Assembly (NCBI GenBank): GCA_025716815.1
Contig: JAIXMN010000004.1
Coordinates: 1,860,001 to 1,924,000, forward strand
Source of the DNA: Dichotomocladium elegans
Lineage: Eukaryota; Mucoromycota; Mucoromycetes; Mucorales; Lichtheimiaceae
Reading direction: 5' to 3'
Length of the DNA stretch: 64,000 bases
Each line of letters starts with the position of its first letter. Positions within the stretch are counted from its first letter, which is position 1. This document shows positions 1-10,116 of the stretch, one piece after another. A program made the position numbers and the translations under genes. Below the pieces are notes generated by a model. It did no database searches. It was not told the origin of the DNA and saw only the letters and a program-made list of their open reading frames with translations.

Positions 1-224
1 TATATTCATTCCATTGGCTTTGCACGATAACCACGATGATATTTTAGAACGAAATCGCATCCCACATGCATCATTGTGTGGATATATATAATATATAAAA
101 TGAAAACGATGGAACGATCGATGAATGAAGGTAAAAAAAAAAGAAAGAGCACCTATAAGTGATGGGTTGGGGGTATTGCTGTACACACTTCGAGAAAAAA
201 ATATACAAAAAGTTCAGATGATTT

Positions 225-2391
225 TTAGCACACAGGAACATTGACAGCCAATCCACCCTGACTGGTTTCCTTGTACTTGGTCATCATGTCCAGGCCAGTC
301 TGTCGCATAGTCTCGATAACTTGGTCAAGAGAGACACGATGGTCACCTTCTCCATTCAGTGCTAATTGAGCAGCCGCAATAGCCTTGACCGCAGCAAGCG
401 CGTTCCGCTCGATACAGGGCACCTGGACAAGACCGGCAATAGGATCACATGTAAGACCCAAGTTATGTTCCTATTCAATTCAGTTGAAAATGAGCCATGA
501 GTGCCGGGAGAAGAGGGGAATATTGCGTGTATATGCGTCTTTTACCATGCCAATTTCAGCTGCATTCTCCACTTGGTCTACTGATCCACCCATGACTGCA
601 GTGAACCCTGCGGCTGCCATGGAGCAAGCCACGCCGACTTCACCTTGGCATCCCACTTCAGCAGCTGAAGATCACAAGGAGCGGGGGAGAGAGAAAGAGA
701 AATAAATAATGATTCATTAGATTCCGCTAATAAAACCATAGAGGGAAAACCTACCAGAGATACTGGCACCGCGCTTGAAAAGCATGCCAATCGCGGCGGT
801 CGTAAGCAAGAACTCCATAACGTCCCGCTCGGGATTTTCAGAGATGAATTCAATGTAATACTTGAGGACCGAGGGGATGGTGCCCGCTGCACCGTTCGTG
901 GGTGCGGTCACAACACGGCCGCCACATGCATTCTCCTCATTCACTGCAATGGCATAGACTGAAAGATAGTCCAGAGCTAGATATAGGCAGAACGTCGTCA
1001 GTGTTTGATCTGTCCAGTCCTCACTTCCCGGATACGATTCCGGGACCACATACCCGGCAAGAAAAACCGCTTTCTCTGACGCTTAGGCAGGACAGAAAGC
1101 GAAAGCGGATAATTTTCCACACGCTCGATGGCATCGGAAGGCGAGGAAGTTGCTTCCCCAGGAACAGAAATCTGTGAGTCGTGGTAGACAACCTTACTGG
1201 GAACAGGGTTATAAAGACCCTTAAGGAGCTTCTTGTACAGGGCAGGGGCGCGACGTCGCACATTCAGCGCGCCTGGCAGACAGTCTAAAAAAAAAAGAGA
1301 GAAATAATGAGTCACGTGGAAAAGAGAGGGGAAGGGAGAGGAAAAACTTACCGTTCGGATCAGCCAAGACCCCGTTTCGAATGCTCTCGTCCATGGTGTT
1401 CCATATCTTGAGCAGCTTTTCTCGAATCTCAGCAGGAGTGTGCCACTTTAGCTCATTCTCATAGACAACCTGAGCAATGGTCATATTCTCCCGCTTGCAG
1501 ACGGCCACAAGCTCTTCCGCATTTCGAAAAGGTAAACTGATAATGGCAGCATCCTGTTGGCGGCGCTCCAACATCGCTGCTTCACCCTCATCGGTCTCTT
1601 CCTCCTTATAATACACATTCTCACCATGATCCAGCTGCGTCTTCTCATTAACAACAAAGCCGCCGCCGATGCTGAAGTATTCATTCGTTGCAACCATGTT
1701 TGCGTCCTTATCAAAGGCGCAGAAACGAAGCCCATTCGGATGCTGGGGCAGGGACTTGAAGTAGTTGAAAATCAGGTGCTTTTCGGGATCAAAATGAATT
1801 CGATGCGTGCCGTCGAGGCTGATGGACTTATTGGTGTGGATGTCTCTAACCCGTGCCTTAATGGATGAGGTCTCCACCTGATCGGGGGTCTCGCCTTCGA
1901 TACCCATCAGAATGGCGTCGGGCGTACCGTGACCTTGTCCCGTCAGAGCCAAGGAACCAAACATATCTATAATTTGCTTGTTTAGGAAATTGAACAAGAT
2001 AACGATAGGAGTCAATCGGTTGGGGGGGGGAGGAGGGAGAGAAAGAGAACTTACCGACGCGAAGGGTATGGACTCTGTCGAGGACATTATGATCCTTGAG
2101 GTCGTTGATAAAGATTTTTGCAGCACGCATGGGTCCAACTGTGTGCGAGGAAGACGGACCTACGCCGATAGAGAACAAGTCGAAAGTGGATACCACTGCG
2201 TGGTGATCTGTTTCTGTTTGCTCTCCGGAGTGAGCCGACGGATCAGGCTTCTGCGAAGACATCGGCTGCTGCTGCGTAGAAGTGTATGGCCGTCTTAGCG
2301 TATAAACAGTAGCAGGCCGAGCGAGTTGCCGACCGGTAATGATAGTAGTAGCTGCAGCAGCACGGGAAAAGGTTGCTCTAAAGGCCAGCAT
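225..2391 (-). CDS. L-serine dehydratase (L-serine ammonia-lyase), iron-sulfur type
   Basis: Deaminates L-serine to pyruvate and ammonia using a [4Fe-4S] cluster instead of PLP. Six exons fit: 2055-2391, 1352-1966, 1054-1284, 755-976, 546-664 and 225-470, giving 589 codons. The beta domain comes first ([19 protein letters not shown]), then the alpha domain ([20 protein letters not shown]). The cluster ligands follow the family pattern C-X41-C-X10-C ([10 protein letters not shown] to [14 protein letters not shown]). The last residue is Cys, as in bacterial enzymes whose tail reaches the active site. The first 45 or so residues are Arg/Ala/Ser/Thr-rich with almost no acids, suggesting a mitochondrial presequence. 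A second Met near residue 47 could start a cytosolic form. The ATG at 2391 was preferred over an upstream in-frame one that would add a poly-Phe stretch. The exon 3/4 junction (intron 977-1053) is the least certain; an alternative donor near 1199 would shorten a variable linker. Confidence 0.9.
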
Positions 2392-3169
2392 CTTTGCTAT
2401 TGAAAGGAAGAAAAAGGAAAAAAAGAAAGTAAACGGCACAGTAGTAGGACATTTTTTCTCTTCTTTTTTTTTTTATCAATTTGGTTATTTTTTTTTTTTT
2501 CGCACGCCGTGCAGCCAATCAGATATTTTTATGGACTGGGACTGACCTGCTTTCCCGCCAGGCATTTTTTAGATATGTCCTTATCATCATCGAAAGAACA
2601 AGGAAAATAAAAGAGCATAGGTGTGTTTTCGGGAAATATGGATCTTTATTTTTTCAATGCAGCCTACCATCCATGCTTTGCATCCTGGTATGTGTATACG
2701 TCAATATATGCATATGCCATGACACGCGGAGAGAGCGGAGAGCCATTGAGTTTTCTTTTGACAAGCGGAGAAAAATCCGTGTACTGACGACTGGGTTTTC
2801 AGCATTTGAAACAATGGGGTTGGCAATTGAATGCAGCAGGACGATGGTCCAAAAGAATTTCTTATACTGTGGAGAGTCGTCCGATGGTGAGACGATGTCG
2901 GTACCCTAGCAAAAAAAATTGTACGCCATTCCATAAACTAATTTTCACCACCGAGTCAACTCACCGAGTCAACAAGAAAAAAAAAGTCCAAAGACATAGA
3001 AACTCCGTAGGATTCACACGTCTGTTATTCTTAAAATATATATATATAAAAATTAGATGTATAGTGATATATTTCTCGGCTCTTTAAGTTGGATTAAATT
3101 AGGCGAAACGAGTCCGACTCACTTCTTTCTAAAATTAAAAAAAATTAGGTTTGAGATCGGCTTCGTCAG
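2392..3169. other. Intergenic, no gene recognised
   Basis: Upstream region of the serine dehydratase gene and downstream region of the LEA2-like gene. It holds poly-T/poly-A tracts (2455-2500, around 2980) and a short tandem CCGAGTCAAC-like repeat near 2950-2970. No open frame here has protein-like composition or splice sites that link to a gene. Confidence 0.5.
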
Positions 3170-4286
3170 TCATATGCATCTTCTAGGCCCATTTACCAGT
3201 TCATTAGGACAGTCAAACATCACTGTCTTTCGGAAGGTTGGAATGGGGATATAGACGTCAAGGATCTCAATCACCATCGAGATATCGGTATGGAATGATA
3301 GCTTTCCGTGCTCGCACTTGCTGGCAATGTCCTTAAGCACCGCCTTATCGGTATCACCTGCCATATCGTAATGAATATGGATAGGATAGGTGAAGTTAGT
3401 CATGCCAGACCCCTTAATGACAACGTTCTCCATGCTGCTCGAAGCAAGAAGCCACTTTGGTGCTGTGGGATAGTAAGCCTATTTTCAAAGGAACCACCCG
3501 GCCCAATAAAGACACAGATAACCGTTGAGCTTCCTAATAACGCGTATACAACTCGTAAAATGAATAAGTACCTTGACCCCGATTGAGGCAAACATGACAG
3601 GTTCCATATTTGGATTCCTGCCAACAAACTGGAGGCCTAGATTAAGGTCAAATGACGTATCGTTTACTCGCGAAAACAGAGGCAACCCTGTCGGATCTAC
3701 AGTCACGCCGTTCATATCAAGCGATGGCGCCCGATACGATGCTGCGAGAATACCCACGACGACGCCAAAGACGGCCACTGCCAAGAGAAGGATACAGCCC
3801 ACCGATCGCAGCCACATAGGCGTACTGCAGCAGCAACATGGGAAACAAACGTAGTTCATCCACTTGTAGACCCGTCGTTGACATTGGCTTTGTTGCCGAA
3901 TTGTTCCGTGGCCTGCTTTTTCAATGTCTGCCAGAGGAAAAAAAAAAAGATGAGCGCATATACTATTTATTCTCATCGTAGTACGAAGAGCATTGTGTTG
4001 TAATTCGGCTTTGTGCGAGTCAAGACGTAGTTTTACCTCGTTTTACTTGTGTGCAGTAATTGCTGGATAGACCAAGTTTCTGGGACTTTCCATATGGATG
4101 GTTACTCTTTCTCGCAGGTAATGGATAGTCATCTCCCTTTGGCTGAGTATACAGCTGCTCTTTGCTGCTACAGGTACTATTATTGCCATCGGTTTCACCG
4201 CTAGGTGCATGTAGCAGCTCCGAAGCAAAAGTTTGACGGCCATGTTCGTTTGACAAGTGAGCGCTCGATCGATCAAAGTGGCTCAT
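3170..4286 (-). CDS. Single-pass membrane protein with LEA2/NDR1-like lumenal domain
   Basis: Three exons (4037-4286, 3572-3927, 3170-3478; introns of 109 and 93 bases) give 304 residues. The N-terminal ~105 residues are polar and Ser/Asn-rich. A Cys cluster (NYVCFPCCCCS) sits just before the one transmembrane segment (SVGCILLLAVAVFGVVVGIL), a context often palmitoylated. After the membrane comes a beta-rich domain with a surface-like pattern (GVTVDPTGLPLF, DTSFDLNLGLQFVGRNPNM, NVVIKGSGMTNFTYPIHIHYD) of the LEA type 2 / NDR1-HIN1 kind found in fungal vacuolar and plasma-membrane proteins. The topology suggests N-terminus in the cytosol and C-terminus lumenal or extracellular. Function is not known, and the family assignment rests on pattern only. 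Confidence 0.75.
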
Positions 4287-5944
4287 CTTATCTTATCGTT
4301 ATCAATAAAGAAGAGGGGAGACGGGAAGTTTGTGCGTGCGTTTATCTCAGTGTTTATAGTGCCCCCTCTCTTCACCCGTGCATCCAGGGAAAACACCTCC
4401 TTATGCTCCCTCCCTTTATCACCTGGTAGAGCCGCTAATCCCAGTTTTCGCTCCATAGAGGGAAATGCTTTTGTGGCGTACGCATCGCATTGAATTCGTC
4501 TCTTGTATCTCCTATTACAAGTTAGTAGATGCAATCTTTGGAAAGCATGAACAACGGATACTGCAGAAAGGTAGGATGTACACAACCAGTGATGTACGGC
4601 TTTCGCACTTCCTGGGAACCTCATAAGTGTAGCAAAATCTACTATTAATTTTCGCATCTCGTCTTCCCCCCCCCAAAAAAAAAGTCATCTTTTTTGCATA
4701 GTGTTGGAAAGTCTTGTATTAGATGCATTCTCCTCCTCAGATCTAAGGAAAAAAAATATAAAGGAACGACAGTGTTAGAGATGAAGCTATTGCCTATATT
4801 ACGGCCATTTCCTTTGTAGGCTTGATTACGTCCTACATTATCTCAGAATTCGGTCAAGGCTATTTTCCTGGATTCTGGAGACCTGCGCAGGATGACTTGC
4901 TTGCCTTTCCTATGTACACAAACTCGCGCCACTCTTTGTAACCATGGATCGATATTCCTTAACCGGCGCATCAATGCCTGCCAGGTGACCAGATCAGACG
5001 ACTGGAGGCCAAGCAGGGGTGTCGCATTGACAATCGTCTGGGAGATACTACAAACAAAATTTCCATTTCCTTAATCAAGGTGATCGTGGCTTGATAGCGT
5101 GCACGTTCGTTGACATGGACAAAACCAGCGGTACCACTTGGAGATCGATGTGTTTAGATCGGCAGGAAATACAGTAGAAAAGGAAGTTCCCAATGGCAAT
5201 AGTATCCTGTATCCTTGCGTGGACTACAATACTGCTTATAGCCTCCCATATATTCGTAATTCCAAGGGCGCTTTTCACGGAGGCGATTGACCATATGTTT
5301 TCTAGTCTAACATACCGTTCAAATCATTACTTGTCGTTGGCTTCTCGGTCAGATAACAGGGAGGTATTTTTAGTGGAAATCGCCAATGATAAATTAATCT
5401 CCTTTCAGAGAAACGCAACCGTCCTTTTCTCTGTATCGAAGTTCTTAAACTCAAAACCTAAATGTGGCAAGATGAGCGCGTGTTCTTGCGTAATTGTTCT
5501 TCGGCGCTGGAACCGTTGTCTAATCGACTTAATACTGAGAAGGAAGAAACCCTCCTCACCCCTATTTACTACTGGCTTACACTTTTGCAAGCTTACGCTC
5601 ATCATTGGCAGAGATTCGGGACATAATGAGTCGCATGGGTTCTTGTGCATTTAAAAGCCGAGAGGACCTTACTGACAATCTCACACACTGAGAGAGAAAG
5701 AGAATATCCATTGGACTTTATCGCAGGTTGAATAAGAATTGTAGACAGCAAAGTCAATAATGAAGGATGCTCTCTCGCTATAACCGCATACACGAATGAT
5801 TAGGATGCAAGTCCATTCCATCCATCCTAAATGATATTGACAAAAAACAAACGCAAAGGATCATCATATAAGATGCTTCAATACGGAATATTCTCTTCCT
5901 ATCTTTCTCTCCCTCTCCCTCTCCCTCTTTCTCTTTGTTTCCAT
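4287..5944. other. Intergenic, possibly retroelement-derived, no intact gene
   Basis: About 1.7 kb with scattered short open frames on both strands, none with linked exons. The minus strand at 4880-5280 reads as interrupted coding-like sequence of unknown origin, possibly the end of a decayed retroelement. A CT-rich tract (5905-5935) lies just past the F-box gene stop. I see no functional gene. Confidence 0.4.
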
Positions 5945-7492
5945 TCAACCGTATACTTTGACATTAGTTCCTAACTGTTCCTTGGCATATTTGATGATCT
6001 GCGGGCTGATACGCGAGCATTGGCTGACGTTAAGCCAGCTTAGGCACTGCCCTGCAGCGCTATCTGTAAACCTTTTCATGGCTTCGTCCGTCACATGATC
6101 TGTCCGCTCAATGTCGAGGCTGATGAGCGTATGTGCCATTTGCTCGGTGATCGCATCGAGCACGGAGTCGGTAAAGACATAAAGTCCAGGCAAATGCAGC
6201 TTCTTTATGGGACACGACGTCCTGTCCTTCTGCATAAACCGAACAAGGCTCTCGGAGTTGATGCTGCTCTGGCAGCAGCCCTGCAGGCCGAGCACACGCA
6301 AATGATCCAGTTGATTGATCGCGTCAAGCACCTCCTCAGTAATGACATTATCCGAAAAGTAAAGACGAACGGTCTCTAGACGTGATGCGCTGTTGAGGAG
6401 GGCACATAAATCCCTCGAGTTGAATCTCGGACCTTGCCGCCACAAAAAATTGATCCGCAGATCACGTAATTGCGGGCAGCCAACGGTCGCCAAGGCAGAC
6501 ATTGTATCATTGGTGAGAGTATGACAGGACCGGATGCGGATAGTCTCGAGCGTGCGGTGATGTTTTTGGACAATTGGGATAAGATGCCGATCGCAAAGGC
6601 CTTGGATGGTTTCAAGAGTGAGTTCTCGTAAGCCGGGCCCATGAACATCAGCAAAGGACGTGGTGGAGAGATAACTACCGGCCATCTGGATCTGGGAGAC
6701 AAACAGACAACTCTCATCGATGTTGGTGAGGATAGTACCGAGGTCGTTGCGGTTCACTCCAAGGTTGATACGTATCCGACGCAAGTTCGGCACGAGCGAG
6801 AGGATGTGGGAAAGTTCAGGCATACTGATAGGGGTATCGAGAACGAGATCGGTGAGCTTCAAGAGGGGTATTATTGGAAAACGCTTTAGCGACGATCGAG
6901 GCTCGGAAATGTAGCTACTGCCCTGATGGCGGTATACCAAAACTCGGAGATTTGGACAATGGCTCATGATGGCCCCGACAAGACATATGTCCATCCAACA
7001 TCGGACGGTTAGATGACTCAATCGCTCACCTGTGAACTGGACAAGGGAAAGAACTGAGGGAATGAGAGCAGGAGCTCTGCATGGAACATCCACTGGACGT
7101 ACACGGGATGGGTCAGTTGATTGCTGAGCATAAAAACGCCAGAAAGACCTACTTTTTTCGATAAACGAGCACCCCTGATTGATAAGGAACGCGATTGCCC
7201 GCTTTTGGCATTCTACACTACTGTATTCCACAATATTGATCGTTCGTACGTGCCTTCCGCTAAAGTATGAGGCGTACGGCGTAAGATTGGTGCCAATGTC
7301 GCAATGATTGTCAGATATATCGTGCCATAGGTTTGGCCAGTTGAGCAGATACAGCCGCCATGTTCCTGAAACACGCGTGCAGCGGATGCGTTCACGGAAG
7401 GTGAGCTTTGAGAATATATTTCCTAGAATATCGTATGGAAGTAGTCGGACGCAGTCGTAGGACATTAAGAGCAAACAAGAAGGATAAGGCAA
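5945..7492 (-). CDS. F-box / leucine-rich-repeat protein
   Basis: Uninterrupted frame of 515 codons, intronless. The F-box is at residues ~13-60 (VRLLPYDILGNIFSKLTF ... WRLYLLNWPNLW) and would bind Skp1 in an SCF ubiquitin ligase. The rest is a run of irregular leucine-rich repeats of the Fbxl/AMN1 kind (LRELTLETIQGLCDRHL, LETIRIRSCHTLTNDTM, LRDLRINFL, LRVLGLQGCCQSS, ISLDIERTDHVTDEAM, LSWLNVSQCSRISPQ) that would recruit the substrate. Many LRR-type F-box proteins exist per fungal genome, so the substrate cannot be named. A second Met at residue 10 (MSYDCVRLLP) lies nearer the F-box and may be the true start. Confidence 0.85.
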   Translation of the reverse strand: MPYPSCLLLMSYDCVRLLPYDILGNIFSKLTFRERIRCTRVSGTWRLYLLNWPNLWHDISDNHCDIGTNLTPYASYFSGRHVRTINIVEYSSVECQKRAIAFLINQGCSFIEKSRSFWRFYAQQSTDPSRVRPVDVPCRAPALIPSVLSLVQFTGERLSHLTVRCWMDICLVGAIMSHCPNLRVLVYRHQGSSYISEPRSSLKRFPIIPLLKLTDLVLDTPISMPELSHILSLVPNLRRIRINLGVNRNDLGTILTNIDESCLFVSQIQMAGSYLSTTSFADVHGPGLRELTLETIQGLCDRHLIPIVQKHHRTLETIRIRSCHTLTNDTMSALATVGCPQLRDLRINFLWRQGPRFNSRDLCALLNSASRLETVRLYFSDNVITEEVLDAINQLDHLRVLGLQGCCQSSINSESLVRFMQKDRTSCPIKKLHLPGLYVFTDSVLDAITEQMAHTLISLDIERTDHVTDEAMKRFTDSAAGQCLSWLNVSQCSRISPQIIKYAKEQLGTNVKVYG

Positions 7493-7989
7493 AAGAAAGA
7501 GACAAGCCCTTCATTTTGGGTTAACGGAATACACATGAAGGCAGCTGACATTGTCTTTTGAAAGCCCCTTCCCACTCAAGGAATTAGCTATTAATTTCGT
7601 GGGAATAAAAAATGTCCGTTCCTGTCTCGTGTCTCTGACACTACGTGGCACACTCCACATTGAGCTCTCTTTTCGAGCTGACAAGACGCAGGGAGCCAAC
7701 GCAACACAGAGAGAGAGAAAGAGGTTCATATTGTACGATGCTGTGCACTTAATCAAATGCCGAATGGATGGGCCAAATCTTAAAACACTCGTCTATCCAA
7801 TGACACCGATATCGTAGTGGGCATCGATGTGACGTTTACCCTTCCATCCTCCCAGACCACACCCTGTAGATATCACCTGCCCCGTCGACGAACTATCTTG
7901 TCCAGGATGTGGTGAACGCAGTCGTGTGTCGAAAAGCTCCCGGAGTCGACAATCCACGCGTCAAAAATTCCGACAATGATTTCAGGTAC

Positions 7990-9115
7990 TGTACCGCGGC
8001 CACAGCCTTCATCAGCCTCTTTTCCAGTTGAGGTGGGACCGATAGTCTACCCTGCTGTACGGCAAGTTTCCCGTATTGTACATGTCTATAAGAGAGACTC
8101 GTACACGAATGCTGGTAATTTTCAACCCATAAGCTTGATTTCAGCCTTGCAAAAGGTCATGGAAAAGTGTTTCAAACTACATTGCTGCTAATAGACATAG
8201 CTCAATATTATTAATCAATTTATTCATACACACAAGTCATCTGCTGGTATTCGCCATAAAACATTAAGAGTATATACTGTACTGCTGATCGAGCTATCAG
8301 TTGGCCCCCTTTTTAAGCCACGAGCTTTTTTAATACTTCTCGACATTTTTCAGAGTCTCCTTGACAAATGTCCACATCAAAGTTCTCCTTTACAATACTC
8401 GCTCTCCGTTCTGCTCCGCTCTAGTTTGGATACCTATAATTCGGGTACTTCCGGTTGGCTAGAGTCCAATGGATTATTGTATAGCTTATGCTGATGATGT
8501 AGCTCTCTTTGCAGACTATCCACACCATGTCTTTCTTGCCATCTGGTACAAAAGAATACTCCTGCTCCATAGGATAACGAGGGATTCCTGCGGATGCGTT
8601 GTATCGATCCTGAAAGTCGTTTATTCCTTCCATATTATGGCTAGATATGCCCATGGCTTCATCATTTCAATATACTTGTATGCCATTTAACGCCCGTTGC
8701 CAAATCGTTCCAATACTGAAAATCCAACATAGCACCATGCGTAAATTTAAATCTATTGGCAGCGGCCCATCTGGTTTCCCATGTATATCCTCTGTTCAAC
8801 CATATCGACAGCATGACAGGGATGCCCACCATGATTGAACACGTCGCAGCTCTCGGTGCAAAATTCAAAATATCTACCTATATCCTTCCAACACAGGCAT
8901 CATTGACCGTCATACCTCCCTTCGATGCTCCGTAACTGGGGTCATATACAGGGCGCCACCTCATCTCTTCCAATTCCAGATGCGCAAGTAAAACTTGGTT
9001 ACTCCAAAAGAAAATACGTCGTAATAAGATTTTACAAGATTGATGCGCTAGTTCTCATTCAGGGGTTCTTCGATATGCCGCGCTTCATGATCTTGCTAGT
9101 GGTGCCCATCATGTG
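7990..9115 (+). mobile_element. Decayed LINE retrotransposon fragment (reverse transcriptase)
   Basis: Two unlinked frames carry non-LTR reverse-transcriptase motifs. Positions ~8110-8190 read NAGNFQPISLISALQKVMEK, the LINE motif usually seen as NYRPISLLSVLGKVLEK. Positions ~8469-8520 read IAYADDVALFAD, the catalytic YADD box. Further on, ~8738-8780 reads KFKSIGSGPSGFP, typical of the region after the RT domain. Stops and frame changes separate the pieces and the spacing between motifs is shortened, so the element is dead. No poly-A end or target-site duplication was found. Confidence 0.7.
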
Positions 9116-10116
9116 AAAGATACAGAACATATATATTATCTGTGCTTGCTAACACACACATGTGGCTTTCCGATTATGCTGTTTCCTGATCTGAGGCTAC
9201 ATTGTCGTTCCCCATCTACTAATATCTTTAACAGTTCGCAGCCGTACGAAGCTTACGGCAATTGGACCATGATTCGGCAATATGAATAATGAATGCGATC
9301 AAGCTGAGAATGAAGAGGAGGTTGCAGTATAGGTACAGAGACCATCATCATTTAGACTGTTTCTTTTGATAGAGAATGAAAACCTGCTTTCTTTTTTCAG
9401 GGAAATCTTTTCTCATGAAATTATAAATATTGCTGCGTGAATAGATTAAGTTGCTCGGTCATTTCAACGGTAGTTGCAGAAGGATTGTCACGAATGTAAA
9501 ATGATAATAACCGCTTTACCCTCTTCGGTCAAGATACTTGTGGTCTGCATACGTACCCTTTTCACAGCAGTCAAAAATACCTATCAGACCACATAGTATG
9601 TTGCTTAATTCATCTCTGTGCAACTCAAGCATGAATGCCTAGGTGTTTCAGATCGAAAAATCTAGCTTTATCCTGGATAGTATAGCAAACATAATCCTGT
9701 TTTATTCTCGTTTTCTTCATCATCGTTGGACCTTTCTATCACTGGATAATTTAGAGAAGATTCAACAGACGCTGTGCGCTTCAAATGGTCAGGATGAGTA
9801 GGGTAATCGCTCAATTATGACAAGATGTATTCATAGGCTCGGGACCTCCGATGGCTATGAAGCTAGAGAGTTTAGAGCCTGAACAAGATGGATTCCTACA
9901 TGTCACTTCTTTCTATTTGATTAGAAGAGCCAGGCATTAGAAACAGATGCAGAACAGACTCACGGACCCAAAAGATATTCTTAAGCAGTAATGATTGTCA
10001 TTTTATTTTTCATTACCAGCAGGATATATGATACCCTAGAAGAGGGAGGGATGCTACACTCTGCACCGGGCCTTTCGGGGGAAATACATACAGATTAATT
10101 TGATACATCTCCTCAA
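9116..10116. other. Intergenic, no feature recognised
   Basis: AT-rich sequence, downstream of both the LINE relic and the bromodomain-kinase gene. No frame here shows recognisable protein motifs. It may include further unrecognisable retroelement sequence. Confidence 0.4.

Noticed and set aside
1054..1199. Alternative donor GTAAGG near 1199 in the serine dehydratase gene
   Set aside because: It also keeps the frame, but the chosen model leaves a 77-base intron with a GTATGT donor, more typical than a 222-base intron. Not firmly excluded.
5193..5654. Plus-strand open frame of 153 codons
   Set aside because: Composition is not protein-like after the first hydrophobic stretch, no homologous motif, and the region appears to be decayed sequence on the other strand.
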